Positions 1 through 7,063 of a stretch of 64,000 nucleotides of DNA are shown here, one piece after another (the first letter of the stretch is position 1; every line of letters starts with the position of its first letter). Below the pieces are notes generated by a model that saw only the letters and a program-made list of their open reading frames with translations, was not told the DNA's origin and made no database searches. The DNA lies in assembly GCF_029714305.1 (NCBI RefSeq), contig NZ_CP121647.1, forward strand, positions 2,376,501-2,440,500, read 5' to 3'. Source of the DNA: Bradyrhizobium sp. CB3481 (GTDB taxonomy: Bacteria > Pseudomonadota > Alphaproteobacteria > Rhizobiales > Xanthobacteraceae). The position numbers and the translations under genes were made by a program.

Positions 1-1
1 G

Positions 2-250
2 CATGGGCTGGCCCTCCTGCGTGCTTGCCAAGCCAGCGCGCGACAGAAGGGATATGCGGGAATCGAGGCGCTGGCGACCAGCGCCGAGGCCAATATTCTC
101 GCCTCGCAAGGCGGGCATATGCGCGAGGAGGCCATGGCCTGCCTGGAGCGCACCATCGCATTCACCGCCAATCTCGAAGCACTGCCCTTGCTGGGAGCGG
201 CCAAGGAGACGCTCGCCCGGCTTTTGGCGGCTTCTAGCCCGGACAGATGA
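2..250 (+). CDS. Hypothetical protein, C-terminal fragment
   Basis: An open frame runs in from the left edge and stops with TGA at 248-250, giving 82 residues of a longer protein. It is Ala- and Leu-rich and looks helical, with segments such as HMREEAMACLERTIAF and LLGAAKETLARLL. Codon use has the high third-position GC of the neighbouring genes, which is why this frame was preferred over the other two. The family was not recognised, and the N-terminus lies outside the window. Confidence 0.55.
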   Translation, partial: HGLALLRACQASARQKGYAGIEALATSAEANILASQGGHMREEAMACLERTIAFTANLEALPLLGAAKETLARLLAASSPDR

Positions 251-406
251 GGCGAAGGGGCTCGTCCGACCTTCAGCTCCTCCGGCCTGTCAAAAATGAC
301 TGTGCATCTACAGGGTGCCGGGGCCGAACGCTCCAATTTCTCCGACATTTGACATAATATGGCCGCGTTATGGCTGCGGCGGTCAGCCGCTTTTAAGAAG
401 CAAGAA

Positions 407-826
407 ATGGGCGGGTTAGTCTACAGCGGAAAATTTGAAGAACACATCAACGAATTGTACAGTCCGGAGAATATCAGCAAAACCGCGAAGAAATTCAAAG
501 AATACGAAAAGAAGAACGGCCCCTACGCATTCGGGAAATTCACAAAATTTCTGGTGCCGAAGAAGGAAAACTGGGCCGACGAATCAGGGTCGACGGCCGG
601 GCACGACAGGTGGGAAAAGCACTCCGGTGCCATTCCCAAGGCAATCCGCGACAAAATTACCGAAGTCATTGCGACCAATCTGCGGTCCCCAAACCCGATG
701 CCGCTGGTGCTGAAAGTGGGCGAAAACGTCGACGGGACGCATGACCTGAAAGTTAGGATCTTTGCCCATAATGGCCACATGCATATTGGACTTCACATGC
801 TTTGTCCGAATTCTTCGCTGAAATAG
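407..826 (+). CDS. Orphan hypothetical protein, AT-rich
   Basis: A 139-residue basic, soluble protein rich in Lys, Glu and Asn, with no signal peptide or membrane segment. No family was recognised. The tail carries a His/Cys-rich stretch (HNGHMHIGLHMLC) that could bind metal, which is only a suggestion. An in-frame ATG at 359 exists, but a TTGACA box at 349-354 sits just in front of it, so the ATG at 407, preceded by a purine-rich AAGAAGCAAGAA, was chosen. Codons are clearly AT-richer than in neighbouring genes, which suggests recent acquisition. A strong terminator follows at 850-882. Confidence 0.6.
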   Translation: MGGLVYSGKFEEHINELYSPENISKTAKKFKEYEKKNGPYAFGKFTKFLVPKKENWADESGSTAGHDRWEKHSGAIPKAIRDKITEVIATNLRSPNPMPLVLKVGENVDGTHDLKVRIFAHNGHMHIGLHMLCPNSSLK

Positions 827-849
827 CCTCATCGCGTAAAATTAGAGCG

Positions 850-882
850 GCCAGCAAGACCCTCCGGTTTTGCTGGCTTTTT
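850..882 (+). terminator. Rho-independent terminator
   Basis: The arms GCCAGCAA (850-857) and TTGCTGGC (870-877) pair perfectly, with an inner ACC/GGT extension, and TTTTT follows at 878-882. It lies 24 bases after the AT-rich orphan gene and before the Crp/Fnr gene, so the two are separate transcription units. Confidence 0.85.
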
Positions 883-1058
883 GCTGCAAATATCCCGCCT
901 GCCGGGATGAAAGGGCGGTCCAGCCATTGTTCTGCCGTTAAGGCATGGGCTGTTTGAGGCCGCCAAATCGCCGCGACGGGGGCGCTTTCCGGTTGAAAAG
1001 CCGGCCTGCCTTGATTACGGAAGGGCTGCAATCCCGTGTTCCCTGGAGTTTGACTGTC

Positions 1059-1793
1059 GTGCCTCAACAAAGGACGGGTGAAGCTCACGGATTCTCGAAC
1101 GGCAAACTGTCGGTGCTGCGCAAGCACCCGTTCTTTGCCGATCTCGAGCCCGAGGCGTTTGACCAGCTCTGCCGCTACGCCAAGCATACCACGTTGAAGC
1201 GCGGCGCCACGCTGTTCGCCAAGGGAGATCCGGGCAACAGCCTGTATGCGGTTATTTCGGGCACGGTGAAGATGAGCATTTCTTCGCCGGATGGCCGCAA
1301 CGCGATCCTCAATATCATCGAGCCCGGAGAAATCTTCGGCGAGATCGCGCTGCTCGATGGCGGAGCCCGCTCGGCCGATGCCATCGCAAACTCCAATTGC
1401 GAGCTGTTCGTCATCGACAGGCGCGAATTCATCCCCTTCGTGAAGGAGCAGCCGGCGCTGGCGATGAAGTTCATCGAGTTGCTATGCGAGCGGCTGCGGT
1501 GGACCAGCGATCAGGTCGAGCAGATCATCCTGCAGAATCTGCCCGGGCGGCTCGCCAGTGCGCTGCTTCGGTTGTCCGAGAAACACAAGCCGGCCCAGCC
1601 GGGCCGGACCATCGCGATCACCCAGCAGGAGATCAGCGAGATGGTTGGCATGACCCGGGAGAGCATCAACAAGCAGCTGCGCGCCTGGGCGACCCGCGAT
1701 TGGGTGCGTCTCGAGCATGGCGCCATCGTCGTGTTGAATGCCGAGGCGCTTCGGGATCTCGCCGACGCGGGGTCCGGCAGCGAGGGCGAGTAG
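1059..1793 (+). CDS. Crp/Fnr-family transcriptional regulator
   Basis: A 244-residue cytoplasmic regulator. An N-terminal cyclic-nucleotide-binding-like domain (about residues 15-135) carries a GDPGNSLYAVISGTVKM-type core and a PGEIFGEIALLDGG phosphate-cassette-like loop. A C-terminal winged helix contains ITQQEISEMVGMTRESIN. The Cys pattern of Fnr is absent at the N-terminus, so oxygen sensing through a 4Fe-4S cluster is unlikely. The GTG at 1059 was chosen because GGAG (1044-1047) lies at a workable spacing and the conserved family N-terminus (HGFSNGKLSVL) begins soon after; the upstream in-frame extension looks non-coding. The ligand is unknown. The next gene is convergent. Confidence 0.9.
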   Translation: MPQQRTGEAHGFSNGKLSVLRKHPFFADLEPEAFDQLCRYAKHTTLKRGATLFAKGDPGNSLYAVISGTVKMSISSPDGRNAILNIIEPGEIFGEIALLDGGARSADAIANSNCELFVIDRREFIPFVKEQPALAMKFIELLCERLRWTSDQVEQIILQNLPGRLASALLRLSEKHKPAQPGRTIAITQQEISEMVGMTRESINKQLRAWATRDWVRLEHGAIVVLNAEALRDLADAGSGSEGE

Positions 1794-1832
1794 GCCTGTT
1801 AGTTCCTTGCACGCGGGCCGGCGGGCCTGCCT

Positions 1833-2519
1833 TCACATATCGAACACCGCCACCGCGCGGATCGGCGAGGCGGTCCCGCCACGCCACTTCATCGGCAGGC
1901 CGATGAAGGTGAACCGGCCATGCCCCAGCAGCGCTTCGAGATTGCACAGGCTCTCGATATGGGTGATGTCGAGGTCGAGACAGGCTTTGTGGACGAGGGC
2001 ATTCACCTTGCCTTCGGGTCCGGGCCGCATCGAATCGATCCCGAAATGCACCACACCTTGCTGCGCGAGCCATTCGGTGGCGGCGACGTTCACGCCGGAA
2101 TTGTCGGTCGAATATTCCTTTCCGGGGAAGGTCCGCTCGTGATGGCCGGTGCAGAGCAGGACGGTGCCGCCCCTCGGCACCGCTACGCCGGCCTTCGTCA
2201 CCACCGCTTCGAGATCGGCAGGCGTGATCTCGGCGCGCGGCGCAATGTGGCGCAGGTCGATGCAGATGCCCGGCACGATGCATTTTTCCAGCGGGTACTG
2301 GTCGATGGATATGCCGCTTTTGCCGAAATGCCGGGGCGCGTCGATGTGGGTGCCGGCATGGTCCACCATGGAGATAAACATCGAGGCCAGCCCGTGCACA
2401 TTGCCGGACTCAGCGAAGGATTCCTCGTGAGTCTTCCAAACGCCGTGAATGACCGGCGGATGGCCGGGATAGCTCGGGGTGCGATGATATAGCTCCCGGC
2501 TGAGATCGACGATCTTCAC
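1833..2519 (-). CDS. Cyclase-family (kynurenine formamidase-like) metal hydrolase
   Basis: A 228-residue protein of the cyclase/kynurenine formamidase family (PF04199). The metal-binding signature HAGTHIDAPRHF is near residue 55, and the later family landmarks LLCTGHHERTF and FGIDSMRPG are also visible. Members hydrolyse amides or lactones with a Zn or Mn centre. There is no signal peptide. It is the last gene of the minus-strand gntR-dctPQM unit, 37 bases behind the TRAP permease, so the transported compound or its product is the likely substrate. The exact substrate cannot be read from the sequence; kynurenine formamidase activity itself is not implied. Confidence 0.85.
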   Translation of the reverse strand: MKIVDLSRELYHRTPSYPGHPPVIHGVWKTHEESFAESGNVHGLASMFISMVDHAGTHIDAPRHFGKSGISIDQYPLEKCIVPGICIDLRHIAPRAEITPADLEAVVTKAGVAVPRGGTVLLCTGHHERTFPGKEYSTDNSGVNVAATEWLAQQGVVHFGIDSMRPGPEGKVNALVHKACLDLDITHIESLCNLEALLGHGRFTFIGLPMKWRGGTASPIRAVAVFDM

Positions 2520-2556
2520 GCGGCATCTCCCCCGCTGTGCACTTGCGGTGCCCGAA

Positions 2557-3846
2557 CTAGAACCCGAACATCCTTGGCAGCGCGAGCGACAGCCAGGGCA
2601 CGTAGGTTACGATCATCAGCACTGTAAACATCACGTAGTAGAACGGCCAGATGCCGCGCATTACCTCGTCGACCGAAACCTTGCCGATGGCACATCCGAC
2701 GAACAGCGTCGTTCCGACCGGTGGCGTCAACAGGCCGATGCCGAGGTTGAGCAGCATGACGATGCCGAAATGCACGGGGTCGATGCCGAAGTTCTTCACC
2801 ACCGGCAGCAGGATCGGGGTGCAGATCAGCAGCAGGGGCGCGAGGTCGAGCGCCGTTCCGAGGATCAGCAGCATGATGTTGAGCCACATCAGTAGCACGT
2901 ATTTGTTGCTCGATATGGCGACGAAGAACTCGGTCATCTTCGCCGGCATCTGCATCAGGGCGGCGACGTAGCCGAAGCACGATGCGGTTGCCACCAGCGT
3001 CAGGACCATCGCTACAGTCTGCAGCGTCTTGTAGACCAATAGCGGCAGCTCGGACCATTTGTAGTCGCGGTAGATGAACATGGTGACGAAGAACGCCCAG
3101 ACGCAGGCGACCGCGCCGGCCTCGATCGGCGTGAAGACGCCGGTGAGAATGCCGCCGAGAACGATGACCAGCGTCACGATCCCCCATATGGCGTCGCCCA
3201 GCATCTTGACCGCCTGCCGGATCGGAACGGGTTCGCCCTTGGGGTGCTTGTCGCGATAGGCATAGAACAGGCAGAGCACCATCAGCGAGAAGCCGAGCAG
3301 CAGGCCGGGGAGCACGCCGGCCAGGAACAGGCTGGTGATCGACACCACGCCGCCGGTCGCCAGCGAATAGATCACCGAGTTATGGCTTGGCGGGACGATG
3401 ATCGCCTGCAGCGAGGCGCTGATGGTTACGTTGGTGGCGAACACCCGCGGATAGCCCTTGGCGGCCATCTGCGGGATCATCACCGAGCCGATCGCGGAGG
3501 TATCGGCGACCGACGATCCGGAGATGCCGCTCATGATCGTGGTCGCCAGAATATTGACCTGCGAGAGGCCGCCCCGGATGCGCGTGAACCCGACAAGGAC
3601 CGCCGCGAAGTCGACCAGCCGTTTGGCCATGCCGCCTTCGGCCATGATGGCGCCCGCCAGCACGAAGAAGGGGATGGTCAGCATCGAGACCTTGCCGACG
3701 CCGCTGGCAAATTGCTGCATGACCGCGCCGACCGGCAAGTCGATCCAGAGCGCGCCGACGAGCGAGGACAATGCCAGCGCATAGGCGATCGGCATACCGA
3801 TCGCGAAGAACAGACACATGCTGAGAAGCAGAACCGCAATATCCAT
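2557..3846 (-). CDS. dctM: TRAP transporter large permease (DctM)
   Basis: A 429-residue, very hydrophobic inner-membrane protein of normal DctM length with about a dozen membrane segments. It includes the typical SGSSVADTSAIGSVMIPQM and PPSHNSVIY loops and a C-terminal LGIGLLTPPVGTTLFVG motif. It is the Na+-coupled translocation subunit of a tripartite ATP-independent periplasmic transporter. It lies 6 bases downstream of dctQ and belongs with the dctP binding protein at 4469-5470. The substrate is probably a carboxylate-type organic acid, inferred from family and context only. Confidence 0.95.
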   Translation of the reverse strand: MDIAVLLLSMCLFFAIGMPIAYALALSSLVGALWIDLPVGAVMQQFASGVGKVSMLTIPFFVLAGAIMAEGGMAKRLVDFAAVLVGFTRIRGGLSQVNILATTIMSGISGSSVADTSAIGSVMIPQMAAKGYPRVFATNVTISASLQAIIVPPSHNSVIYSLATGGVVSITSLFLAGVLPGLLLGFSLMVLCLFYAYRDKHPKGEPVPIRQAVKMLGDAIWGIVTLVIVLGGILTGVFTPIEAGAVACVWAFFVTMFIYRDYKWSELPLLVYKTLQTVAMVLTLVATASCFGYVAALMQMPAKMTEFFVAISSNKYVLLMWLNIMLLILGTALDLAPLLLICTPILLPVVKNFGIDPVHFGIVMLLNLGIGLLTPPVGTTLFVGCAIGKVSVDEVMRGIWPFYYVMFTVLMIVTYVPWLSLALPRMFGF

Positions 3847-3852
3847 GGCAGT

Positions 3853-4374
3853 TTACTCGACCGGTACGTGAGCGTCAGCGCCGTCGCGCGGCGGCGGGCC
3901 AATGGTCAGGCGTTCGATGACGAACAGAAGCATCATGGCGCCGCTGACCACGATCGGCAGATAGGTGATGCCGACCGAAAGCCACGGAAACTCGTCCACC
4001 GAATTGTCCCAGGTGGTCTGGACCAGCCGCAGTCCCCAGATCACCATGAAGATGGCAATCACGCCCATCAGTATTTCGCTGAGGAACAGCGACGCGCGGC
4101 GCAGCAGCGGCGGCAGCAGGTCGGTACCGACCGTCATGTTCATGTGGATGCGCTGGCGGTAGCAGTTGGCCGAGCCGATGAAGGTGATGCCGACGGTGAG
4201 CAGCACCGCCATCGGCTCGGGCCATGACGAGGCGCTGTTGAGAATGTATCGCGTGTAGACGGCCCATGGGATCACCGCCGAGACCAGCACGAGCGCGACA
4301 CACCCGATCACGGCGCCGGTCCAATAAACCGTATCGTTCACACGCCGGAAGATTCCGGCCGCAGAGTTAGACAT
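3853..4374 (-). CDS. dctQ: TRAP transporter small permease (DctQ)
   Basis: A 173-residue integral membrane protein with four hydrophobic segments, matching the DctQ family in size and layout (WTGAVIGCVALVLVSAVI as the first span, then an RYILNSASSWPEPMAVLL region). The ATG at 4374 has GAGGTCAAG directly upstream and gives the normal family length; an in-frame extension to 4440 is unlikely because it would swallow the intercistronic hairpin. It bridges the binding protein to DctM. The gap to dctP is 94 bases and holds a long inverted repeat. Confidence 0.92.
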   Translation of the reverse strand: MSNSAAGIFRRVNDTVYWTGAVIGCVALVLVSAVIPWAVYTRYILNSASSWPEPMAVLLTVGITFIGSANCYRQRIHMNMTVGTDLLPPLLRRASLFLSEILMGVIAIFMVIWGLRLVQTTWDNSVDEFPWLSVGITYLPIVVSGAMMLLFVIERLTIGPPPRDGADAHVPVE

Positions 4375-4420
4375 CTTGACCTCGGAAATAGCGGGCGTAC
4401 TTGATCCCGCGAGCGATAAG

Positions 4421-4454
4421 GGGCGCGACCGGCTGAACAAAACCGGTCACGCCC
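4421..4454 (-). promoter_or_regulatory. Intercistronic hairpin between dctP and dctQ
   Basis: The arms 4421-4432 and 4443-4454 form a 12-bp stem (one G-U pair in the minus-strand RNA) with a 10-base loop. No U-run follows. Its place behind the binding-protein gene suggests partial attenuation or protection of dctP mRNA, which would favour excess binding protein over permease; that role is an inference. Confidence 0.6.
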
Positions 4455-4468
4455 AGTCGTGCGCGATC

Positions 4469-5470
4469 CTACTGGACCGCTTCGATACGCTTGACCATCG
4501 CGGCATACTTCGCGCCGTATTTGTCCCAAACCGGCTTGACGGCTTCCTGGAACGGCTTCTTGTCGATGTCGGTGATGATCTCGGTGCCGGCAGCCTTCAT
4601 CTTTTCGATGGCGGCGTTTTCCGCTTCATACCAGAGCGTGCGCTGCTCTTGCTGGGCTTCCCTTGAAAGCTTCTTGATCAGCGCCTGATCTTCCGGCGAC
4701 AGCTTTTGCCAGGAGATTCGCGAGAACACCAAAAGCTCTGGAATGATCAGGTGCTCGGTCATCGTAAAATACTTGGCCACCTGATAATGGTTCTGCGCCA
4801 TGAACGATGGCGGATTGTTCTCGGCGCCATCGACCACGCCGGTCTGCATCGAGCTGAAAACCTGATCGAAGCCGAGCGCGACGCCGTTGCCGCCCAGCGC
4901 ATTCATGGTGTCGACGAACAGCGGGTTGCCCATCATGCGGACCTTGAGCCCCTTGAGGTCGGCGATCGTCTTGACCGGCCGCTTGTTGTTGTAGACGTTG
5001 CGCGAGCCGGCGTTCATCCAGCACAGCGCAATCAGGCCGGTCTTTTCGTTGGCGGAAATCTTGGCCAGCAATTCGTCGCCGATCTCGCCGTCGATCACCT
5101 TCTCCATGTGCTTGGAGTTGCGGAAGACGAACGGCATGTTGAAGACATTGACGTCGTCGACGACAGGACCGACGGCGCCCACCGAAATGCGGGCGATCTG
5201 CAGCGCGCCAAGCTGCGCCTGCTCGATCATTTCCTTCTCGCCGCCGAGCTGCATCGAGGGGAACATCTGGATCGTCAGCCGGCCGTTGGTGGCGGCCTCC
5301 AGCTTCTTGCCCATCCGGACGACGGCTTCGACCGTTGGATAGCCGAGCGGATGTACGTCGGATGCTTTCAGCACCATTTTGGTCTGCGCGAAGGCGGGCG
5401 ATAGCGACGTCGTGGTCGCCAGGGTCGCTCCGAGCCCTGCGCTCAATTTGATGAAGTCGCGGCGTTTCAT
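4469..5470 (-). CDS. dctP: TRAP transporter solute-binding protein (DctP)
   Basis: A 333-residue periplasmic receptor. The N-terminus MKRRDFIKLSAGLGATLATT is a Tat-like signal ending near SPAFAQ. The mature part shows family features: LKASDVHPLGYPTVEAVVRM, GRLTIQMFPSMQLGGEKEMI, a central Arg-containing VRMMGNPLFVDTMNALGG segment where DctP proteins bind the carboxylate, and DGAENNPPSF. A strong ribosome site, GAGGAGG, stands upstream of the ATG. It is 46 bases downstream of the gntR gene and heads the dctPQM-cyclase unit. The ligand is unknown. Confidence 0.93.
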   Translation of the reverse strand: MKRRDFIKLSAGLGATLATTTSLSPAFAQTKMVLKASDVHPLGYPTVEAVVRMGKKLEAATNGRLTIQMFPSMQLGGEKEMIEQAQLGALQIARISVGAVGPVVDDVNVFNMPFVFRNSKHMEKVIDGEIGDELLAKISANEKTGLIALCWMNAGSRNVYNNKRPVKTIADLKGLKVRMMGNPLFVDTMNALGGNGVALGFDQVFSSMQTGVVDGAENNPPSFMAQNHYQVAKYFTMTEHLIIPELLVFSRISWQKLSPEDQALIKKLSREAQQEQRTLWYEAENAAIEKMKAAGTEIITDIDKKPFQEAVKPVWDKYGAKYAAMVKRIEAVQ

Positions 5471-5516
5471 GTGTTCCTCCTCTTTGTTTGTTTATCGGTT
5501 GTGGACTTTCCAGACT

Positions 5517-6260
5517 CTACGGTTGCTCGTCGAAGTACTCCGGATTGATGTGTTGAGTAGCCGAGATGTTCTCGATAAGACTTTCGAGGTGGATTTCCAT
5601 CGCCCGCCTTGCGCGCTCGGCGTCATGCGCCTCGATCGCCGTGAGGACGGCCTCGTGCTCGACGATCACCTTCGCGATCCGCCCGCGCTGGGGCAGGGTG
5701 AGCCGCCGATAGCGATCGACGTGAACCTTCACCTGCTGGATATATTTCCAGATGCCAGGATAACCGGCGACATCGGCGACTGCAGCATGAAACATTTCGT
5801 CGGCCTGGTGGAACGTGTCGCTGTCTCCAGCGGCGCTCGCCTCGCGCTGGCGTTCCAGGATCGACTGCAGCGCCAGTATCTGGCTCGGTGTCGCGCGTTC
5901 CGCAGCAAGCCGCGCGGTGGTCTCCTCCAGCGCCTTGCGGATGATGATCGCTTCCGGCAGCGCCGCGATGGGAATGCGCGAGACGAAGATGCCGGATTGC
6001 GGAAAGATCTCCAGCAGGCCTTCATCCGATAGCTTGAGAATGGCCTCGCGGACCGGGGTACGGCTCACGCCGTAGGACAGCGCGATCTGTGCTTCGGAGA
6101 TGGCTTCGCCAGGGCGTCGCTGCAGCGATAGCAGTTCGGCCCGAAGCTCGGAATAAATTCTGGACGCCGCCGTCGCCGCGCGCGGTCTGCCGCTGCGGCG
6201 GGTGCCGGTGGCAATTCGCCGAGCCGTTGGGGCCGTCTTTTTCGATGCGCGGGCAGGCAT
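5517..6260 (-). CDS. GntR-family (FCD) transcriptional regulator
   Basis: A 247-residue regulator. A basic Ala/Arg-rich N-terminus is followed by a winged helix (about residues 35-100, with ISEAQIALSYGVSRTPVREA) and an all-helical FCD ligand domain (about 110-235) holding the D..FH..metal/ligand pattern in DSDTFHQADEMFHAAV. The ATG at 6260, with GAGGAAACAGCC upstream, fits the family start; the open frame further upstream is non-coding in composition. It is probably a repressor of the downstream TRAP genes and of itself, through the AT-rich inverted repeat at 6272-6297. Confidence 0.9.
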   Translation of the reverse strand: MPARASKKTAPTARRIATGTRRSGRPRAATAASRIYSELRAELLSLQRRPGEAISEAQIALSYGVSRTPVREAILKLSDEGLLEIFPQSGIFVSRIPIAALPEAIIIRKALEETTARLAAERATPSQILALQSILERQREASAAGDSDTFHQADEMFHAAVADVAGYPGIWKYIQQVKVHVDRYRRLTLPQRGRIAKVIVEHEAVLTAIEAHDAERARRAMEIHLESLIENISATQHINPEYFDEQP

Positions 6261-6271
6261 GGCTGTTTCCT

Positions 6272-6297
6272 CAATTAATATATTAGTATATGAATTG
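6272..6297 (-). promoter_or_regulatory. Promoter with AT-rich inverted repeat, likely GntR operator
   Basis: The 12-base arms 6272-6283 and 6286-6297 match at 10 of 12 positions as an inverted repeat (CAATTAATATAT and ATATGAATTG-like halves). Reading the minus strand, TTGTCA at 6306-6301 could be the -35 box, with TAATAT inside the repeat as the -10 box. A repressor bound here would block the promoter, which fits autoregulation of the gntR-dctPQM unit. Confidence 0.55.
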
Positions 6298-6355
6298 ACT
6301 TTGACAACCAAAATCGAGCCCTGCAGAGCGCCATCCACCAGTTGATCCGGCGACA

Positions 6356-7063
6356 CTAGCTCCGGCCGCCGATGAAACCGGCGCGCGTCCGCTGCTCTCC
6401 TTGTCCGGCACCGGTCAACAGCTCGATGAGGTACTGGGCTTGGCGCGGGTGGACGGCGGTAGTCGTGATACCTGCCGTGTACATGGTGGCGAGCTCGCAG
6501 CCCGTCGGCAGAGAACCAGACAGGTCGACGCCTTTGGTGCTGATGATCTCGGTCGATTGCGTGCACCCGATCGGACGCTGAGCCTTGGACGCCGCCAGTT
6601 CTCGCATCGCGGTCGCTCCATTTGGGAAAATCCGGAGCCGGCCGGCAACTTGCTCGGCGATGCCGAGTTGCCGAAGGACTTTTGCAACATGAATACCGGC
6701 CGTCGAGGTTCCGGTATCCGGCACAAAGATCGCGTCGGCCGACAACAAGACTTCACGCAGCTCTGCGGCATCCCTGACGCTGGCCGGAGGATCACCGGTT
6801 CGGACAGCAAGGGCCGTTTCGACCAGGCCGACGTCGGTTATCGATGCAGAAACCGCCAGCTTCTCCTGCGCAAGTTTGGCGAGGAGCGCCGCGGTCAGGA
6901 TGACGATGTCAGCTGGTGTGCTCTGGCGCAATTTGTCGGCCATGACACCGACTGCGCCGAACTCGCCCGCAATGTCGAAGCCGGTAAAGGCTTTGAAGGC
7001 CGGCGTCAGGCTGGTGACGAGGCCCTGCGCCGCTCCGCCGCTCAGGATGTTCAGGCTGCTCAT
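6356..7063 (-). CDS. ModA-like substrate-binding-domain protein without signal peptide
   Basis: A 235-residue protein resembling molybdate/ABC periplasmic binding proteins (SGGAAQGLVTSLTPAF at the N-terminus, then PADIVILTAALLAKL and YTAGITTTAVHP). Unlike transported family members it begins directly with the mature fold, MSSLNILSGG, and has no signal peptide, so it should be cytoplasmic. Its ATG overlaps the stop of the Mo-hydroxylase large subunit by one base (TGATG), implying tight coupling. It may bind an oxyanion or the enzyme's substrate, or assist cofactor insertion; none of these is shown by sequence. Confidence 0.8.
   Translation of the reverse strand: MSSLNILSGGAAQGLVTSLTPAFKAFTGFDIAGEFGAVGVMADKLRQSTPADIVILTAALLAKLAQEKLAVSASITDVGLVETALAVRTGDPPASVRDAAELREVLLSADAIFVPDTGTSTAGIHVAKVLRQLGIAEQVAGRLRIFPNGATAMRELAASKAQRPIGCTQSTEIISTKGVDLSGSLPTGCELATMYTAGITTTAVHPRQAQYLIELLTGAGQGEQRTRAGFIGGRS

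Noticed and set aside
359..406. Upstream ATG extension of the orphan gene
   Set aside because: The ATG at 359 falls 5 bases after a -35-like TTGACA, and the added 16 residues have no coding character.
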